The notes under the pieces: generated by a model | Told to the model about the DNA's origin: nothing | What the model saw: the letters and a program-made list of their open reading frames with translations, nothing else | The model's database searches: none | Translations under genes and position numbers: made by a program | Assembly: GCF_000315485.1 (NCBI RefSeq) | Contig: NZ_JH992944.1 | Location: 62,001-126,000, forward strand | DNA length: 64,000 nt | Direction: 5' to 3' | Origin: Bacteroides oleiciplenus YIT 12058 | GTDB lineage: Bacteria > Bacteroidota > Bacteroidia > Bacteroidales > Bacteroidaceae | Shown: in pieces, positions 51,299-59,932 of the stretch | Layout: the number at the start of each line of letters is the position of its first letter | Position numbering within the stretch: position 1 is the first letter of the stretch

Positions 51299-52339
51299 AT
51301 GGAGTTCTCTGCTAAACAAATTGCAACATTTATCCAAGGAGAAATCGTTGGAGACGAGAATGCAACTGTACATACTTTTGCCAAAATAGAAGAAGGCATC
51401 CCCGGTGCTATCTCGTTTCTGTCCAATCCCAAATATATATCTTATATATACGACACTCAATCCAGCATAGTACTGGTAAACAAAGACTTCGTCCCCGAGC
51501 AGGAAGTAAAAACGACTTTAATCAAGGTGGACAATGCTTATGAAAGTCTTGCTAAATTACTCAACCTTTATGAACAAAGTAAGCCTAAGCGTGTTGGAAT
51601 TCATCCGCTGGCCTTCGTTGCCGACACTGCAAAAGTAGGCAAGGATGTTTACATTGCTCCATTCGCATGCATCGGCGAATATGCTGAGGTGGGAGATAAT
51701 ACGATGATTCATCCGCATGCCACCATCGGTAGCGGTGCCAAAGTAGGAAACGATTGCATCATATATGCCAGCGCAACCATTTACCATGACTGCCGGGTGG
51801 GCAATCATTGCATTCTGCATTCCGGCAGTGTGATTGGTGCGGACGGTTTTGGCTTCGCCCCTACTATCGAAGGTTACGAGAAGATTCCTCAAATCGGTAT
51901 CGTAATATTGGAAGACAATGTGGAAATCGGTGCCAACACTTGTGTGGATCGCGCCACAATGGGAGCAACCATCGTCCATAAAGGTGTGAAGTTGGACAAT
52001 CTGATACAGATAGCCCACAATGACGAAATCGGTTCGCATACCGTTATGGCAGCGCAAGTGGGTGTTGCAGGTTCCACAAAAGTGGGCGAATGGTGTATGT
52101 TCGGTGGCCAGGTAGGCATTGCAGGACACAGCCATATAGGCAATAAAGTGAGCCTCGGAGCCCAATCGGGCGTACCGGGCGATTTAAAAGATGGTAGCCA
52201 GTTAATCGGCACCCCCCCTATGGAGTTGAAACAATACTTCAAGGCTTCCATTGCACAACGGAGCTTACCCGAGATGCAGAAAGAAATCCGCCAGCTCCGT
52301 AAAGAATTGAATGAATTAAAACAACAAATAAACAAGTAA
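51299..52339 (+). CDS. lpxD: UDP-3-O-acylglucosamine N-acyltransferase
   Basis: A 346-residue third enzyme of lipid A synthesis. Start at the ATG 51299 (MEFSAKQIATFIQGE), preferred to an in-frame TTG at 51272. An N-terminal uridine-binding domain precedes a long left-handed beta-helix of hexapeptide repeats (PHATIGSGAKVGNDCIIYASATIYHDCRVG...), with catalytic His in LIQIAHNDEIGSHTV. It forms an operon with lpxC/fabZ (3 bp). Confidence 0.94.
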   Translation: MEFSAKQIATFIQGEIVGDENATVHTFAKIEEGIPGAISFLSNPKYISYIYDTQSSIVLVNKDFVPEQEVKTTLIKVDNAYESLAKLLNLYEQSKPKRVGIHPLAFVADTAKVGKDVYIAPFACIGEYAEVGDNTMIHPHATIGSGAKVGNDCIIYASATIYHDCRVGNHCILHSGSVIGADGFGFAPTIEGYEKIPQIGIVILEDNVEIGANTCVDRATMGATIVHKGVKLDNLIQIAHNDEIGSHTVMAAQVGVAGSTKVGEWCMFGGQVGIAGHSHIGNKVSLGAQSGVPGDLKDGSQLIGTPPMELKQYFKASIAQRSLPEMQKEIRQLRKELNELKQQINK

Positions 52340-52342
52340 CAA

Positions 52343-53728
52343 ATGTTGAAACAAAAGACTCTGAAAGACAGTTTTTCCCTCAGTGGTAAAGGCCTTCATA
52401 CGGGACTTGACCTAACGGTTACTTTCAATCCGGCTCCGGACAATCACGGATACAAAATCCAGCGTATCGACCTGGAAGGGCAACCTACCATTGAAGCGGT
52501 AGCGGACAATGTGACTGAAACGACCCGTGGCACTGTTCTTTCCAAGAACAATGTGAAAGTTAGCACTGTGGAGCACGGTATGGCAGCCCTCTATGCTTTG
52601 GGCATCGACAACTGCCTGATACAAGTCAACGGTCCTGAGTTTCCTATTCTGGACGGAAGTGCCCAATATTATGCACAAGAAATAGAGCGCGTAGGTACAG
52701 AAGAACAAAATGCCGTTAAAGATTTCTATATCATCAAGTCAAAAATCGAGTTTCGCGATGAGAAGACAGGTTCTTCCATCATCGTGCTTCCTGATGAGAA
52801 TTTCAGCTTAAACGTGTTGGTATCTTACGATTCGACTATCATCCCCAACCAGTTTGCAACGTTGGAAGATATGTCGAAGTTCAAAGAAGAAGTAGCCGGA
52901 AGCCGGACATTCGTATTCGTACGCGAAATTGAGCCGCTGTTGCAGGCAGGTCTTATCAAAGGGGGCGATTTGGACAATGCCATCGTGATTTACGAACGCA
53001 AGATGTCTCAGGAAGACTTCGACAAACTGGCTGACGTGATGGGAGTTCCCCACATGAATGCCGAGCAATTAGGCTACATTAATCACAAACCGCTGGTATG
53101 GCCCAATGAATGTGCGCGCCATAAACTGCTCGACGTTATCGGTGATTTGGCCCTGATAGGCAAACCCATCAAGGGACGCATCATCGCTACCCGTCCGGGA
53201 CACACCATCAATAATAAGTTCGCCCGCCAAATGCGTAAAGAAATCCGTCTGCACGATATTCAGGCACCGACTTACGATTGTAATCGCGAACCTGTAATGG
53301 ACGTGAATCGCATCCGTGAACTTTTGCCGCACCGCTATCCATTCCAATTGGTAGACAAAGTGATTGAAATCGGCGCCAACTACATCGTAGGTGTGAAGAA
53401 TATAACTGCCAATGAACCTTTCTTCCAGGGACATTTTCCACAGGAGCCTGTAATGCCGGGGGTACTACAGGTTGAGGCCATGGCACAGGTAGGCGGTTTG
53501 CTTGTATTGAACTCAGTAGATGAGCCCGAACGTTACTCTACCTATTTTATGAAAATAGATGGTGTGAAGTTCCGACAGAAAGTAGTGCCGGGCGACACCT
53601 TGGTTTTCCGCGTAGAATTAATTTCCCCTATCCGCCGTGGCATTTCCACCATGAAAGGCTATGCATTTGTAGGAGAGAAAGTAGTTTGCGAGGCAGAATT
53701 TATGGCACAAATAGTTAAGAACAAGTGA
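52343..53728 (+). CDS. lpxC: Fused LpxC deacetylase / FabZ dehydratase
   Basis: A 461-residue bifunctional protein. Residues about 1-300 are the LpxC zinc deacetylase, which commits precursors to lipid A (KQKTLKDSFSLSGKGLHTG, VEHGMAALYALGIDNC, KLLDVIGDLALIG). Residues about 315-461 are the FabZ hot-dog dehydratase (LLPHRYPFQLVDKVIEIG, FFQGHFPQEPVMPGVLQVEAMAQ). The fusion is characteristic of Bacteroidetes and couples lipid A to fatty acid synthesis. Middle gene of lpxD-lpxC/fabZ-lpxA. Confidence 0.95.
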   Translation: MLKQKTLKDSFSLSGKGLHTGLDLTVTFNPAPDNHGYKIQRIDLEGQPTIEAVADNVTETTRGTVLSKNNVKVSTVEHGMAALYALGIDNCLIQVNGPEFPILDGSAQYYAQEIERVGTEEQNAVKDFYIIKSKIEFRDEKTGSSIIVLPDENFSLNVLVSYDSTIIPNQFATLEDMSKFKEEVAGSRTFVFVREIEPLLQAGLIKGGDLDNAIVIYERKMSQEDFDKLADVMGVPHMNAEQLGYINHKPLVWPNECARHKLLDVIGDLALIGKPIKGRIIATRPGHTINNKFARQMRKEIRLHDIQAPTYDCNREPVMDVNRIRELLPHRYPFQLVDKVIEIGANYIVGVKNITANEPFFQGHFPQEPVMPGVLQVEAMAQVGGLLVLNSVDEPERYSTYFMKIDGVKFRQKVVPGDTLVFRVELISPIRRGISTMKGYAFVGEKVVCEAEFMAQIVKNK

Positions 53729-53743
53729 ATATAAATATTAGGT

Positions 53744-53838
53744 ATTAAGTATTAATTATTAATTGGCTGCGCACTTATTGTTTAAGCGCTTTCATCCTGA
53801 TAATTAATAATTAATATTTGATAATTAATAATTAAATA
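53744..53838. repeat. AT-rich inverted repeat between lpxC/fabZ and lpxA
   Basis: ATTAAGTATTAATTATTAATT and the TAATTAATAATTAATAT-type right arm bracket a short GC-rich segment with GCGC and AAGCGC. It resembles the purC-menG intergenic repeat. Confidence 0.5.
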
Positions 53839-53840
53839 AC

Positions 53841-54608
53841 ATGATAAGTCCCTTAGCGTATATTCATCCCGAGGCAAAAATCGGGGAAAACGTAGAGATT
53901 GCTCCTTTCGTATTCATTGACAAGAATGTGGTAATCGGCGATAATAATAAAATTATGGCAAATGCCAATATTCTGTACGGTTCGCGTATCGGTAATGGAA
54001 ACACTATCTTTCCGGGAGCCGTAATCGGTGCCATTCCTCAAGACTTGAAGTTCCAAGGAGAAGAAAGTACCGCTGAGATTGGTGATAACAACACTATCCG
54101 TGAAAATGTGACCGTCAACCGTGGTACGGCTGCCAAAGGCAGAACCATCATAGGAAACAATAATCTGTTGATGGAAGGAGTACACGTGGCACACGATGCC
54201 CTTGTCGGTAACTATTGCATCATCGGAAACTCAACCAAGATGGCAGGTGAAATCGTAATAGACGATTATTCCATCATCAGCGCTAATGTGTTGATGCACC
54301 AGTTCTGTCGCGTAGGTGGATTCGGAATGATACAGGGAGGTTGTCGTTTCAGCAAGGACATTCCGCCGTACATCATTGCCGGCCGGGAGCCTATCGCTTA
54401 CAGTGGTATCAATATTATTGGTCTGCGCCGCCGCGGATTTAGTAATGAAACAATTGAGAATATTCACAATGCATACCGCATCATTTATCAGAGTGGACTG
54501 AATACTTCGGACGCTTTAAAGAAAATAGAGGAAGAAATTCCGACAGGTCCGGAGATTGAATATATTGTCAGCTTCATTCAGAACTCTGAACGTGGTATCA
54601 TCAGGTAA
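53841..54608 (+). CDS. lpxA: UDP-N-acetylglucosamine acyltransferase
   Basis: A 255-residue acyltransferase that begins lipid A synthesis. A hexapeptide-repeat beta-helix (IHPEAKIGENVEIAPFVFIDKNVVIGDNNKI) carries the catalytic His region LLMEGVHVAHDALVGNYCIIGN, with a C-terminal helical part (NIIGLRRRGFSNETIENIHNAYRIIY). Typical length. Confidence 0.95.
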   Translation: MISPLAYIHPEAKIGENVEIAPFVFIDKNVVIGDNNKIMANANILYGSRIGNGNTIFPGAVIGAIPQDLKFQGEESTAEIGDNNTIRENVTVNRGTAAKGRTIIGNNNLLMEGVHVAHDALVGNYCIIGNSTKMAGEIVIDDYSIISANVLMHQFCRVGGFGMIQGGCRFSKDIPPYIIAGREPIAYSGINIIGLRRRGFSNETIENIHNAYRIIYQSGLNTSDALKKIEEEIPTGPEIEYIVSFIQNSERGIIR

Positions 54609-54678
54609 TAAAACGATAAAGTGATAAGTGATAACAGTGTTACCACACTATCACATTACAACATTATAACTTTAGAGT

Positions 54679-55239
54679 ATGATTTACAGATTTACACTTA
54701 TCTCCGACGAATCGGACGACTTCGTGAGAGAAATACAAATTGATCCGGAAGCTACATTCTACGACTTGCACGAGGCTATCGTGAAGTCAGTAGGTTACAC
54801 CGACGACCAGATGACTTCTTTCTTCATCTGCGATGACGACTGGGAAAAAGAAAAAGAAATCACGCTGGAAGAAATGGACGACAATCCGGAAATGGACAGC
54901 TGGGTAATGAAAGACACCACTATCAGTGAACTGGTGGAAGATGAGAAACAGAAGTTGCTTTATGTATTCGATTACATGACAGAGCGTTGTTTCTTCATCG
55001 AACTTTCCGAAATCATTACCGGAAAGGAAATGAAGGGTGCCAAATGCACCAAAAAGGAAGGCGAGGCTCCGAAACAAACCGTTGACTTCGAAGAAATGGC
55101 AGCCAATAGCGGCTCACTTGACTTAGACGAAAACTTCTACGGAGACCAGGATTTCGATCTGGAAGAATTCGACCAGGAAGGATTCGATATAGGCGGCGGC
55201 GAAAGCGGCGGAGCTTCATTCGAGGAAGAAAAATTCTAA
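54679..55239 (+). CDS. pRiA4b ORF-3-like (IS1096 passenger TnpR-family) protein
   Basis: A 186-residue acidic protein. YRFTLISDESDDFVREIQIDPEATFYDLHEAIVKSVGYTDDQMTSFFICDDDW matches the plasmid pRiA4b ORF-3-like domain. A long acidic Gly-rich tail ends FDIGGGESGGASFEEEKF. Despite the family name there is no sign of a transposon around it. Function unknown; it is a common chromosomal gene in Bacteroides. Confidence 0.85.
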   Translation: MIYRFTLISDESDDFVREIQIDPEATFYDLHEAIVKSVGYTDDQMTSFFICDDDWEKEKEITLEEMDDNPEMDSWVMKDTTISELVEDEKQKLLYVFDYMTERCFFIELSEIITGKEMKGAKCTKKEGEAPKQTVDFEEMAANSGSLDLDENFYGDQDFDLEEFDQEGFDIGGGESGGASFEEEKF

Positions 55240-55280
55240 ATTTGAATATACCAAGGGAGACACCATACTCTTTATAGTAT

Positions 55281-55364
55281 ATTTTTTAGACGCAGATTAC
55301 GCGGATTACGCAGATTTTTTTAGTTTAGAATCCGTGTTATCCGCGTAATCTGCGTCTAAAAAAT
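55281..55364. repeat. Perfect 26-bp inverted repeat, MITE-like
   Basis: A 26-bp arm beginning ATTTTTTAGACGCAGATTAC (55281-55306) and its exact complement (55339-55364) are separated by 32 bp. Both ends carry a TTTTTTAGACGC terminus. It could form a strong hairpin and act as a terminator between the pRiA4-like gene and miaA, or be a miniature repeat element; the perfect arms suggest recent or maintained symmetry. Confidence 0.75.
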
Positions 55365-55405
55365 AATATCCACTTTATCTTTGAAACGTTTTATATAACA
55401 TCTGT

Positions 55406-56302
55406 ATGAAAACCCTGATAGTGCTTATTGGACCGACCGGAGTCGGAAAGACCGAACTCAGCCTACGGCTGGCAGAGCATTACCACACTTGCATCATTTC
55501 CGCTGACTCCCGTCAACTCTATGCCGACCTGAAAATAGGTACAGCAGCCCCTACCCCTGAACAACTGCAACGTGTGAAGCACTACCTTGTTGGCACATTG
55601 CAACTTACCGACTATTACAGCGCTGCCCAATACGAGGCGGAAGTACTGAAACTTCTGGATACTTTATTTACCGAACAAGACACCGTACTGCTTACCGGTG
55701 GCTCCATGATGTACGTAGATGCCGTATGCAAAGGCATTGACGACATCCCTACCGTAGATGCGGAAACGCGCCAGTTGATGCTGCACAAGTACGAAACGGA
55801 AGGTTTGGAGAGACTCTGCGCAGAACTGAAATTGCTTGATCCGGAATATTATAAAATAGTAGACCTGAAGAATCCGAAGCGCGTGATTCATGCATTGGAA
55901 ATATGCTACATGACGGGAAAGACTTACACCTCCTTCCGCACCCAACAAAAGAAAGAACGTCCTTTCCGTATTGTGAAGATAGGCTTAACACGTGACCGTG
56001 AAGAACTCTACGACCGCATCAACCAACGAGTGGAGCTCATGATAGAAGACGGACTGATAGAAGAAGTCAAACAAGTATATCCATACCGGACACTCAACTC
56101 CCTGAATACGGTAGGCTACAAAGAGGTATTCAAGTATCTTGATGGAGAATGGACGCTGCCTTTCGCTATAGAGAAAATCAAGCAGAATTCACGCATCTAT
56201 TCACGCAAGCAGATGACATGGTTCAAGAGAGATGAAGAAATTCGTTGGTTCCATCCGGAACAAGAAACGGAGATACTGGCATACCTCCGTTCGGTGATGT
56301 AA
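55406..56302 (+). CDS. miaA: tRNA dimethylallyltransferase
   Basis: A 298-residue enzyme that adds the isopentenyl group to A37 of tRNAs reading U-initial codons. It has P-loop LIGPTGVGKTELSLRLAEH, ISADSRQLYADLKIGTAAPT, and C-terminal NTVGYKEVFKYLDGEW followed by SRIYSRKQMTWFKRD. The -7 element TATCTTTG is at 55376-55383. Complete. Confidence 0.95.
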   Translation: MKTLIVLIGPTGVGKTELSLRLAEHYHTCIISADSRQLYADLKIGTAAPTPEQLQRVKHYLVGTLQLTDYYSAAQYEAEVLKLLDTLFTEQDTVLLTGGSMMYVDAVCKGIDDIPTVDAETRQLMLHKYETEGLERLCAELKLLDPEYYKIVDLKNPKRVIHALEICYMTGKTYTSFRTQQKKERPFRIVKIGLTRDREELYDRINQRVELMIEDGLIEEVKQVYPYRTLNSLNTVGYKEVFKYLDGEWTLPFAIEKIKQNSRIYSRKQMTWFKRDEEIRWFHPEQETEILAYLRSVM

Positions 56303-56305
56303 TAT

Positions 56306-57556
56306 CTATTCTGCTTCAAGTAAACTCTGATAAATCATTCTTATCGACGCATCCAGCTCTTCATAAAGCTTCGGTATTGCTTGGGTATCGAGACTTCCCT
56401 TTTTCCGCCATTCTTCTAATAATGGTTTTGTAGTACGGAATACTTCATCTTCCACAGAAGTAAGCGTTGTCATATAGCCATCGCCTTTCTCCGGACTATA
56501 CAGCCGTTCCCAATTCAGATAACGTCCGGTTCCCATCCCTTGCTTATAGCTGAAAACCCGATCTGCCAGACGAAGCGACCAGTCGCTAAGCGGGGCGGCC
56601 TTACATTCTTTATTGAGACGAACCAACTCAGGAAGTAGTTTATCGGCACCTTTCACCCAAAGCGGAATGGCTATTCCGGTGGGAGGATAACCAAGCAGCG
56701 TCCACATGGTTGTGAGTTCCGCCTTCTCACCCGGCTTCACACCTTGTACCACTGCGGAACACGACGTACTGCTACGCGGAATGAAATCCTGGTCAATAAA
56801 CCAGCCTGACGCCTGCGGACGGTTATACGCGCCATTACGCAAATCAATATCAAGCATACGGTTGCGAAATGAACGCGACAAGTCATTGAAGATGAACTGC
56901 GGTGTGATACTACCTGTGGCCGAAGCTTTCATTAACACCTGGTCTGCTTCCATATATCGCACATATCCGGCACCTTCGTTCACTTTACCTGCAAAGGAAA
57001 AGTTGGTACGGGCAACATAGCCATAAGGAGCATCCTTAGGATTATTAGCATCATACATGATGTACTTCTGATAATCCACCTCAAACATAACCGCGCCACC
57101 TTTCGCATCAATCACACCTAAATTGGCCTCAATATAACTGGGCTTGGAGATGGTATCCAAGAAATGACAGAAATCCTCTACAGTGGCACAAACTTCGAGC
57201 GCACGATAGATAATGCGTCCATTGGCAGCTCCCCGCTCCTCACCATCTTTCACGTCCACCAAGTTATAAGACTGAGTATTCATCAAAGCAAATCCTGCAG
57301 AATTAGTTCCCATCCATGCTTCTTTCAGATACGCATTATCACTATTCACTACAGCAATGAAATCATACTTTTCGCCTTTCACGTAGTCAATATGATTTCG
57401 CATGAAGTCCGTATCGCGGTTCTTCCAAAGCAAAGGGCGACCATCAGGAGTAACTTTACCTGATACTACAGCAGAGGTACAGGCCAGCACAGAGTCAGTA
57501 AGCAAGAGTGCGGTTGCCACCACACACAGAATTAATAAGGAGGTGCGTTTCAACAT
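56306..57556 (-). CDS. C45/choloylglycine-type Ntn-hydrolase, secreted
   Basis: A 416-residue protein of the C45 acyltransferase/hydrolase-like Ntn family. The N-terminus is a signal sequence ending in LAC. The Cys at residue 26 begins CTSAVVSGKVTPDGRPLLWKNRDTD, the usual N-terminal nucleophile block. Export and removal of the leader could therefore expose the nucleophile, although the VLAC context also fits lipidation. Substrate unknown (amide or acyl compounds; bile-salt-like activity is possible but unproven). Promoter TATTTTTG on this strand at 57591-57584. Confidence 0.8.
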   Translation of the reverse strand: MLKRTSLLILCVVATALLLTDSVLACTSAVVSGKVTPDGRPLLWKNRDTDFMRNHIDYVKGEKYDFIAVVNSDNAYLKEAWMGTNSAGFALMNTQSYNLVDVKDGEERGAANGRIIYRALEVCATVEDFCHFLDTISKPSYIEANLGVIDAKGGAVMFEVDYQKYIMYDANNPKDAPYGYVARTNFSFAGKVNEGAGYVRYMEADQVLMKASATGSITPQFIFNDLSRSFRNRMLDIDLRNGAYNRPQASGWFIDQDFIPRSSTSCSAVVQGVKPGEKAELTTMWTLLGYPPTGIAIPLWVKGADKLLPELVRLNKECKAAPLSDWSLRLADRVFSYKQGMGTGRYLNWERLYSPEKGDGYMTTLTSVEDEVFRTTKPLLEEWRKKGSLDTQAIPKLYEELDASIRMIYQSLLEAE

Positions 57557-57697
57557 AAATCATCAGGTATTAGGAAGTCGATACAAAAATAAGAAATTCA
57601 GATAATAAAGAGCCTGAATAAATGAGAATTATTTGGTTTATATTGGATATCCCTATAATAATACCTACTTTTGAACACAACTAAAACGAAGGAAACC

Positions 57698-58873
57698 ATG
57701 AAACAATTCCTCCCAACGGCGTTACTAACGTCCATGCTGTTAATCAGTTCCTGCACTACAATTCCCGCCTTTCGGATAGATGCCACAACACAAGGCATAC
57801 AGGCAGGAGATACGCTTATCTTTACCCACCACTCATTGCCCGACTGGAAGGAAGTTAGCTATGACACGCTTATTACTACCAGGGAAGGAAAGTTTTCTTT
57901 TAATAAAATAATCGGTAAAACAAGCCTTTATAATATTGTATATCGTCCTTCCCAGGCCGAGCCCCTGCCCTATTGCAATCGCGGCTTTTCGTTTTATGTC
58001 CGCCCGGGCGACCATTTGAAGGTGAAAGGCAATATTGAATTCTTCCCTGCCATGCACAAAGAAGGCGGAATGTATGACGACCCGCGCCTGCAACGCATCC
58101 TTACCCTGGAAGACAGCATAACGGTGGAGATGAACAAACTCTATCGCAAACTACGCCATTTTGCCGATTTACGGGGTACTCCGCAGGCTAACCCGGATTC
58201 GATGATATACTATAACCAAGCTTACAGACAGTGCCGCTCCAAAGAATTGAGCGAAGCCCGGCGCAACTTCTACAACACAGCGGACGATAGCGAATACGCT
58301 GCCTTGGAATATATGCAGGCTCTCCATGAAATACCATACAAGGAGGCTCAGGAAAGATTTACCCGCTTCATACCCGAAGTCCAGTCATCTACTACCGGAA
58401 AGATAATAGAGCAGTTGCTTAAGGTCATGAAAAATATAGAACCGGGAAACACTCCAAGTGAATTTACCGTTATTGCTGCCGACAGCAGTCGTATATCCTT
58501 ATCGGACTATCGGGGCAAATATCTGCTTATCTATCATTGGGGATATGGTTGTCCGGGCACTACCTGGGTGCATCCGCGCCTCTTGGAGCTCTACGCAAAG
58601 TATCATGACAAAGGGTTCGAAATCCTGGGATTTACCGGGGATGAACGTCCTCAAAATCTTTCCGGAGATGCGGAAGTAACTGCACTCTATTTCCCACCCT
58701 GGCCCACTGTGTATACAGAACAAAAAGAAAATAGCTTTATAGCAACCGACTATTACTTCAACGGAGTTCCCATCCTGATGGTGATTTCGCCCGAAGGCAA
58801 GACACTCCTGCGAGGGTATAGCGACATATATCAACCGCTCAAAGATTTACTGGAAAAAGAAATGGGTGAATAA
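57698..58873 (+). CDS. Thioredoxin-like lipoprotein without resolving Cys
   Basis: A 391-residue lipoprotein (lipobox ISSC) with an N-terminal beta-rich DUF4369-like domain and a helical linker. A C-terminal thioredoxin/AhpC-like domain (about residues 250-391, SRISLSDYRGKYLLIYHWGYGCPGTTWVHPRLLELYAKYHDKGFEILGFTGD) follows. The active-site motif reads CPGT where CxxC is expected, so classical disulfide exchange is doubtful. ATG 57698 is preferred: the longer in-frame start lies within the -7 element TACTTTTG (57666-57673). Confidence 0.82.
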   Translation: MKQFLPTALLTSMLLISSCTTIPAFRIDATTQGIQAGDTLIFTHHSLPDWKEVSYDTLITTREGKFSFNKIIGKTSLYNIVYRPSQAEPLPYCNRGFSFYVRPGDHLKVKGNIEFFPAMHKEGGMYDDPRLQRILTLEDSITVEMNKLYRKLRHFADLRGTPQANPDSMIYYNQAYRQCRSKELSEARRNFYNTADDSEYAALEYMQALHEIPYKEAQERFTRFIPEVQSSTTGKIIEQLLKVMKNIEPGNTPSEFTVIAADSSRISLSDYRGKYLLIYHWGYGCPGTTWVHPRLLELYAKYHDKGFEILGFTGDERPQNLSGDAEVTALYFPPWPTVYTEQKENSFIATDYYFNGVPILMVISPEGKTLLRGYSDIYQPLKDLLEKEMGE

Positions 58874-58888
58874 AAAAGCTGTAATGCT

Positions 58889-58990
58889 TGACTTTGGCTT
58901 ACGAATGTAGTATATTTGTGACCGTAATCCTGATTTAGATTCGGGAAGAAGACAGTGAGAGGAGTGACACAAGTTACTCCTCTTTTTTTG
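58889..58990 (+). ncRNA. Candidate small RNA with promoter and terminator
   Basis: A promoter TTGA (58889-58892), 19-bp spacer, TATATTTG (58912-58919) is followed by about 65 nt that contain no good frame. They end in stem GAGGAGTGAC (58959-58968) / GTTACTCCTC (58973-58982) plus seven T's. This is a complete small transcription unit. Confidence 0.5.
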
Positions 58991-59013
58991 TATAACATAG
59001 TAAGAAATCAAGG

Positions 59014-59125
59014 AAAACACACCTTGTTTTCAGTCAAAACATACGATGTAATCACTCAAAACATACCATCTACCGGAGCAAAACAAACGATGTAAACAGG
59101 GTAAACACACCATCTATTTCAGAAA
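59014..59125. repeat. 22-bp-period array (array 4)
   Basis: AAAAC-led units begin at 59014, 59036, 59058, 59080 and 59102 (TAAAC), an exact 22-bp period. The cores alternate between ACGATGT and ACCATCT, giving a 44-bp super-period. It lies in a 245-bp gene-free region before the TonB-plug gene. Confidence 0.75.
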
Positions 59126-59234
59126 AACAAGAACGGAAAAGCCGAAGCTCTCCCGTTCTATTAATATTCCGTAAATCTGCTCTTGACAAAATTCTGGCAA
59201 CTATTCAGGCTTGGTAGTTACAGACAATCGCTGT

Positions 59235-59840
59235 TTATTCATATTCTCCCCTGATAAAAATTATTGGCTTGATATATACTTCCAATATCCCATCCGCTCC
59301 GGTTTTCACTTCCATTTGTTCAATATCCGTCTGGTAGGCGGTTCGTGCAGGAACTTCTTTGCCGTCAATATAGTAACGTACATTTCGTCTATCTACGCCC
59401 TTTGATTTCAATAAATCATCAATCTGTTTCGTTGCCCTTTCTTCCTTTACCCGCTCTTTGGACTTCAATGTAACAATTATAACCCCATTTATACCACGTG
59501 TTCCATAGATTGCAGTGGCCGAAGCATCTTTCAAAATCTCAATACTTTCAATATAATCAGGATTCAGTGCAGCGAAGATTTCGGAAGGAAGCTCCACTTT
59601 ATTCACGATAAATAAGGGTTCATTGGTTCTGATAGGAGCATAGTCTCTGATAACCAAAGTACTGTCTCGCTTCGGAGACTGCGTCACAAGAGTTTTATTT
59701 TTCAAAGTATCTTTGAAAAGCACACCCTCCTTCATCAAAGGAGTTCCAGCATGGACAGATATAGCGACAGATATCACTAATAATAGAAATACTCCCCAAA
59801 AGAAGCTATATCCCTGGCGAATTCGTTTTCCTTGTCTCAT
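59235..59840 (-). CDS. TonB-dependent receptor plug-domain protein
   Basis: A 201-residue protein with an N-terminal membrane anchor or signal (about residues 14-31). A plug-type domain contains LNPDYIESIEILKDASATAIYGTRGINGVIIVTLKSKE. There is no barrel; such short plug proteins in Bacteroides accompany M56/BlaR1-type genes. The C-terminus VEVKTGADGILEVYIKPIIFIRGEYE is unremarkable. Cluster with two thioredoxin-like genes and the M56 protein, all leftward. Confidence 0.78.
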   Translation of the reverse strand: MRQGKRIRQGYSFFWGVFLLLVISVAISVHAGTPLMKEGVLFKDTLKNKTLVTQSPKRDSTLVIRDYAPIRTNEPLFIVNKVELPSEIFAALNPDYIESIEILKDASATAIYGTRGINGVIIVTLKSKERVKEERATKQIDDLLKSKGVDRRNVRYYIDGKEVPARTAYQTDIEQMEVKTGADGILEVYIKPIIFIRGEYE

Positions 59841-59932
59841 AGCATTATCTTTTAAGTGATTAGATTATAAACCGTCTCAAACAAAATTACTTAAAAGTAA
59901 TGACTTAAACAAAGAAATAAGAAACAAAGTGT

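Noticed and set aside
54679..55239. Insertion sequence or resolvase suggested by the family name IS1096 TnpR-like
   Set aside because: No transposase, terminal repeats or catalytic resolvase motifs are present; the name is historical and the gene is a typical chromosomal one.
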